Of a stretch of 64,000 nt of DNA, positions 62,882 to 64,000 are shown one piece after another. Numbering within the stretch: position 1 is the stretch's first letter; each line of letters starts with the position of its first letter. Under the pieces are notes generated by a model. The model was not told the origin of the DNA. It ran no database searches and was given only the letters and a program-made list of their open reading frames with translations. The translations under genes were made by a program, and so were the position numbers. The stretch comes from Minisyncoccus sp041650175. GTDB lineage: Bacteria; Patescibacteriota; Minisyncoccia; Minisyncoccales; Minisyncoccaceae. The stretch covers positions 1-64,000 of the forward strand of contig JBAZLS010000002.1 in the NCBI GenBank assembly GCA_041650175.1. Direction: 5' to 3'.

Positions 62882-64000
62882 ATGAATATTCTAAATAAAT
62901 TAAAAAATCACAAAATTGTGATGGCCATATTGATAGTTCTGGTGGTAATTTCATCAATTGCTTTTAGTTATATTAAAAATAGTAAAGTTGAAGAAACACC
63001 TCCGACCGAAACAAAGGTTTCTCTGATTGCTGTTAGCGATTATGTCAAAGGAAAAAATACGATTTCCGCCAATGGAACAGTCGAGTCATTAGAACAGGCA
63101 GAATTAAAAAGCCAAGTAATGTCGCCAGTAGCTAGTATAAATACATCAATCGGAAGCAATGTTTATAAAGGACAAACTCTTGTTGTTTTGAAGAATGACG
63201 ATTTAGTTGCTCAATTAAATCAATCTAAAGCTTCATTGAAAGCACAACAAGCAAAATTGGAAGAGATGAAAAAAGGAGCAAGAAGCGAAGAATTAAAAGT
63301 TACTGAAACTCAATTGGAAGCTGCTAAAATAAATTTAGAAAATACAAAAAGCCAGCAAAATGTTTTAATTGAAAATGCCAGAAAAAATCTTTTAAATTCC
63401 ACTATCGCTGCTATTCCTGCGATTGGAACAAGCACTTCTATTACTCCAATTATAACCGGCACTTATAATAATATTGAAGAAGGCCAATATACAATAAGGA
63501 TATATATCACAGGAGATGGAACAATGTTCCAAGCGGGAGGACTTGAAAATACTTCTGGCTTGGTCAATACAATTGCTCAGCCATTAGGAAAGAGAGGGTT
63601 GTATATCCAATTTCCAACAAACCAGATAAGCAACGGAAGTTGGACAATAAATATTCCTAATACTCAGGCTGTAAATTATAGTGCCAACAAGAATGCTTAC
63701 GAAGCAGCTCTTCAAACTAAACAGACAGCTATATCTGCAGCAGAAAGCGCATTAGCAACAGCTCAGTCTACTTATGATTTAAAATTAGCTGGTTCAAGCA
63801 GTGATCAAATAAAAGCTCAGGAAGCGATAGTAGAACAAGCTCAAGCAAGTGTTCAAGCCATCAATGCTCAATTACAGAAAACTTACATCACTTCACCGAT
63901 TAGTGGAACAGTTTCGGCAATACCAGTAAAATATGGAGAACTTGTAACTGCAGGTCAATCTATAATTTCCATTGTTAATAAATCGGGACTTCAAGTAAAG
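62882..64000 (+). CDS. Efflux-pump membrane fusion (HlyD/RND adaptor) protein, cut by the window end
   Basis: 373 codons without a stop. An N-terminal membrane helix ('IVMAILIVLVVISSIAFSYI') leads to a biotinyl-lipoyl-like half ('GTVESLEQAELKSQVMSPVASINTSIGSNVYKGQTLVVL'). A coiled-coil arm is interrupted by about 90 residues of beta-rich insert ('IPAIGTSTSITPIITGTYNNI...NGSWTINIPNTQ'). The returning arm and second lipoyl half follow ('YITSPISGTVSAIPVKYGELVTAGQSIISIVNKSGLQVK'). It links an inner-membrane pump to the exterior. Operon with marR; pump genes presumably lie beyond the window. Confidence 0.9.
   Translation, partial: MNILNKLKNHKIVMAILIVLVVISSIAFSYIKNSKVEETPPTETKVSLIAVSDYVKGKNTISANGTVESLEQAELKSQVMSPVASINTSIGSNVYKGQTLVVLKNDDLVAQLNQSKASLKAQQAKLEEMKKGARSEELKVTETQLEAAKINLENTKSQQNVLIENARKNLLNSTIAAIPAIGTSTSITPIITGTYNNIEEGQYTIRIYITGDGTMFQAGGLENTSGLVNTIAQPLGKRGLYIQFPTNQISNGSWTINIPNTQAVNYSANKNAYEAALQTKQTAISAAESALATAQSTYDLKLAGSSSDQIKAQEAIVEQAQASVQAINAQLQKTYITSPISGTVSAIPVKYGELVTAGQSIISIVNKSGLQVK

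Overview
The window is a low-GC, gene-dense bacterial chromosome segment. Gene content points to the Candidate Phyla Radiation (Patescibacteria), most likely Parcubacteria. Signs are compact single-domain versions of core proteins (short ATP synthase delta and epsilon, half-size MFS protein, short DnaX, PilB without its N-terminal domain), a eukaryote-like type 2 IleRS, altered HIGH motifs in ArgRS, CysRS and TyrRS, a cupin-type glucose-6-phosphate isomerase, pseudopilins, and many small orphan genes. UGA is used as a stop (for example smpB), so this is not the UGA=Gly code of Gracilibacteria/SR1.

Layout. 0-10 kb: tail of an IS transposase at the left edge, RNase J, cupin phosphoglucose isomerase, an oligopeptide-binding protein with an inserted peptidoglycan-binding domain next to secG, an SdpI-like protein, a pilin-LamG fusion, a response regulator, mutM and holA. 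10-20 kb: rpsT, ruvA, a Mur ligase and the complete ATP synthase operon atpB-Z-E-F-H-A-G-D-C with its own promoter and terminator. 20-29 kb: PBP1A, tyrS, the minus-strand ruvC-yebC-LTD-ruvB cluster, a free-standing small RNA, PilB and a hairpin-rich intergenic zone. 29-44 kb: orphan genes, a divergent Elp3/Trm9-like pair that could modify U34 of tRNAs, LOG, EndoQ, a decayed HigBA module, MltG, a GreA-like factor, PolX, and the minus-strand run smpB-ssrA(tmRNA)-infC-rpmI-rplT. 44-58 kb: argS, two tandem histidine phosphatases, ileS, surface proteins, cysS and cysK. 57-64 kb: dnaX, tRNA-Gln, orphan genes, a NUDIX protein, a thymidylate-kinase remnant, a HELLH protein, a 24-residue membrane peptide, and a marR-efflux adaptor operon cut by the window end.

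Noncoding features stand out. (1) Six dispersed, long imperfect palindromes share one fold: a long closing stem carrying two apical hairpins with conserved loops (TAGCAA-type and GNCTG). Their stems covary between copies, and four sit just after the stop codon of a gene, in the same sense. (2) cysK is preceded by a 21-codon leader ORF with three consecutive Cys codons and mutually exclusive terminator/antiterminator hairpins, a trp-type attenuator. (3) smpB ends inside the tmRNA gene: the last 8 nt of smpB are the first 8 nt of ssrA. (4) Four promoter-terminator units look like small RNAs or attenuated leaders, two of them with near-identical 5' ends. (5) Several promoters lie so close to start codons that the messages must be leaderless.
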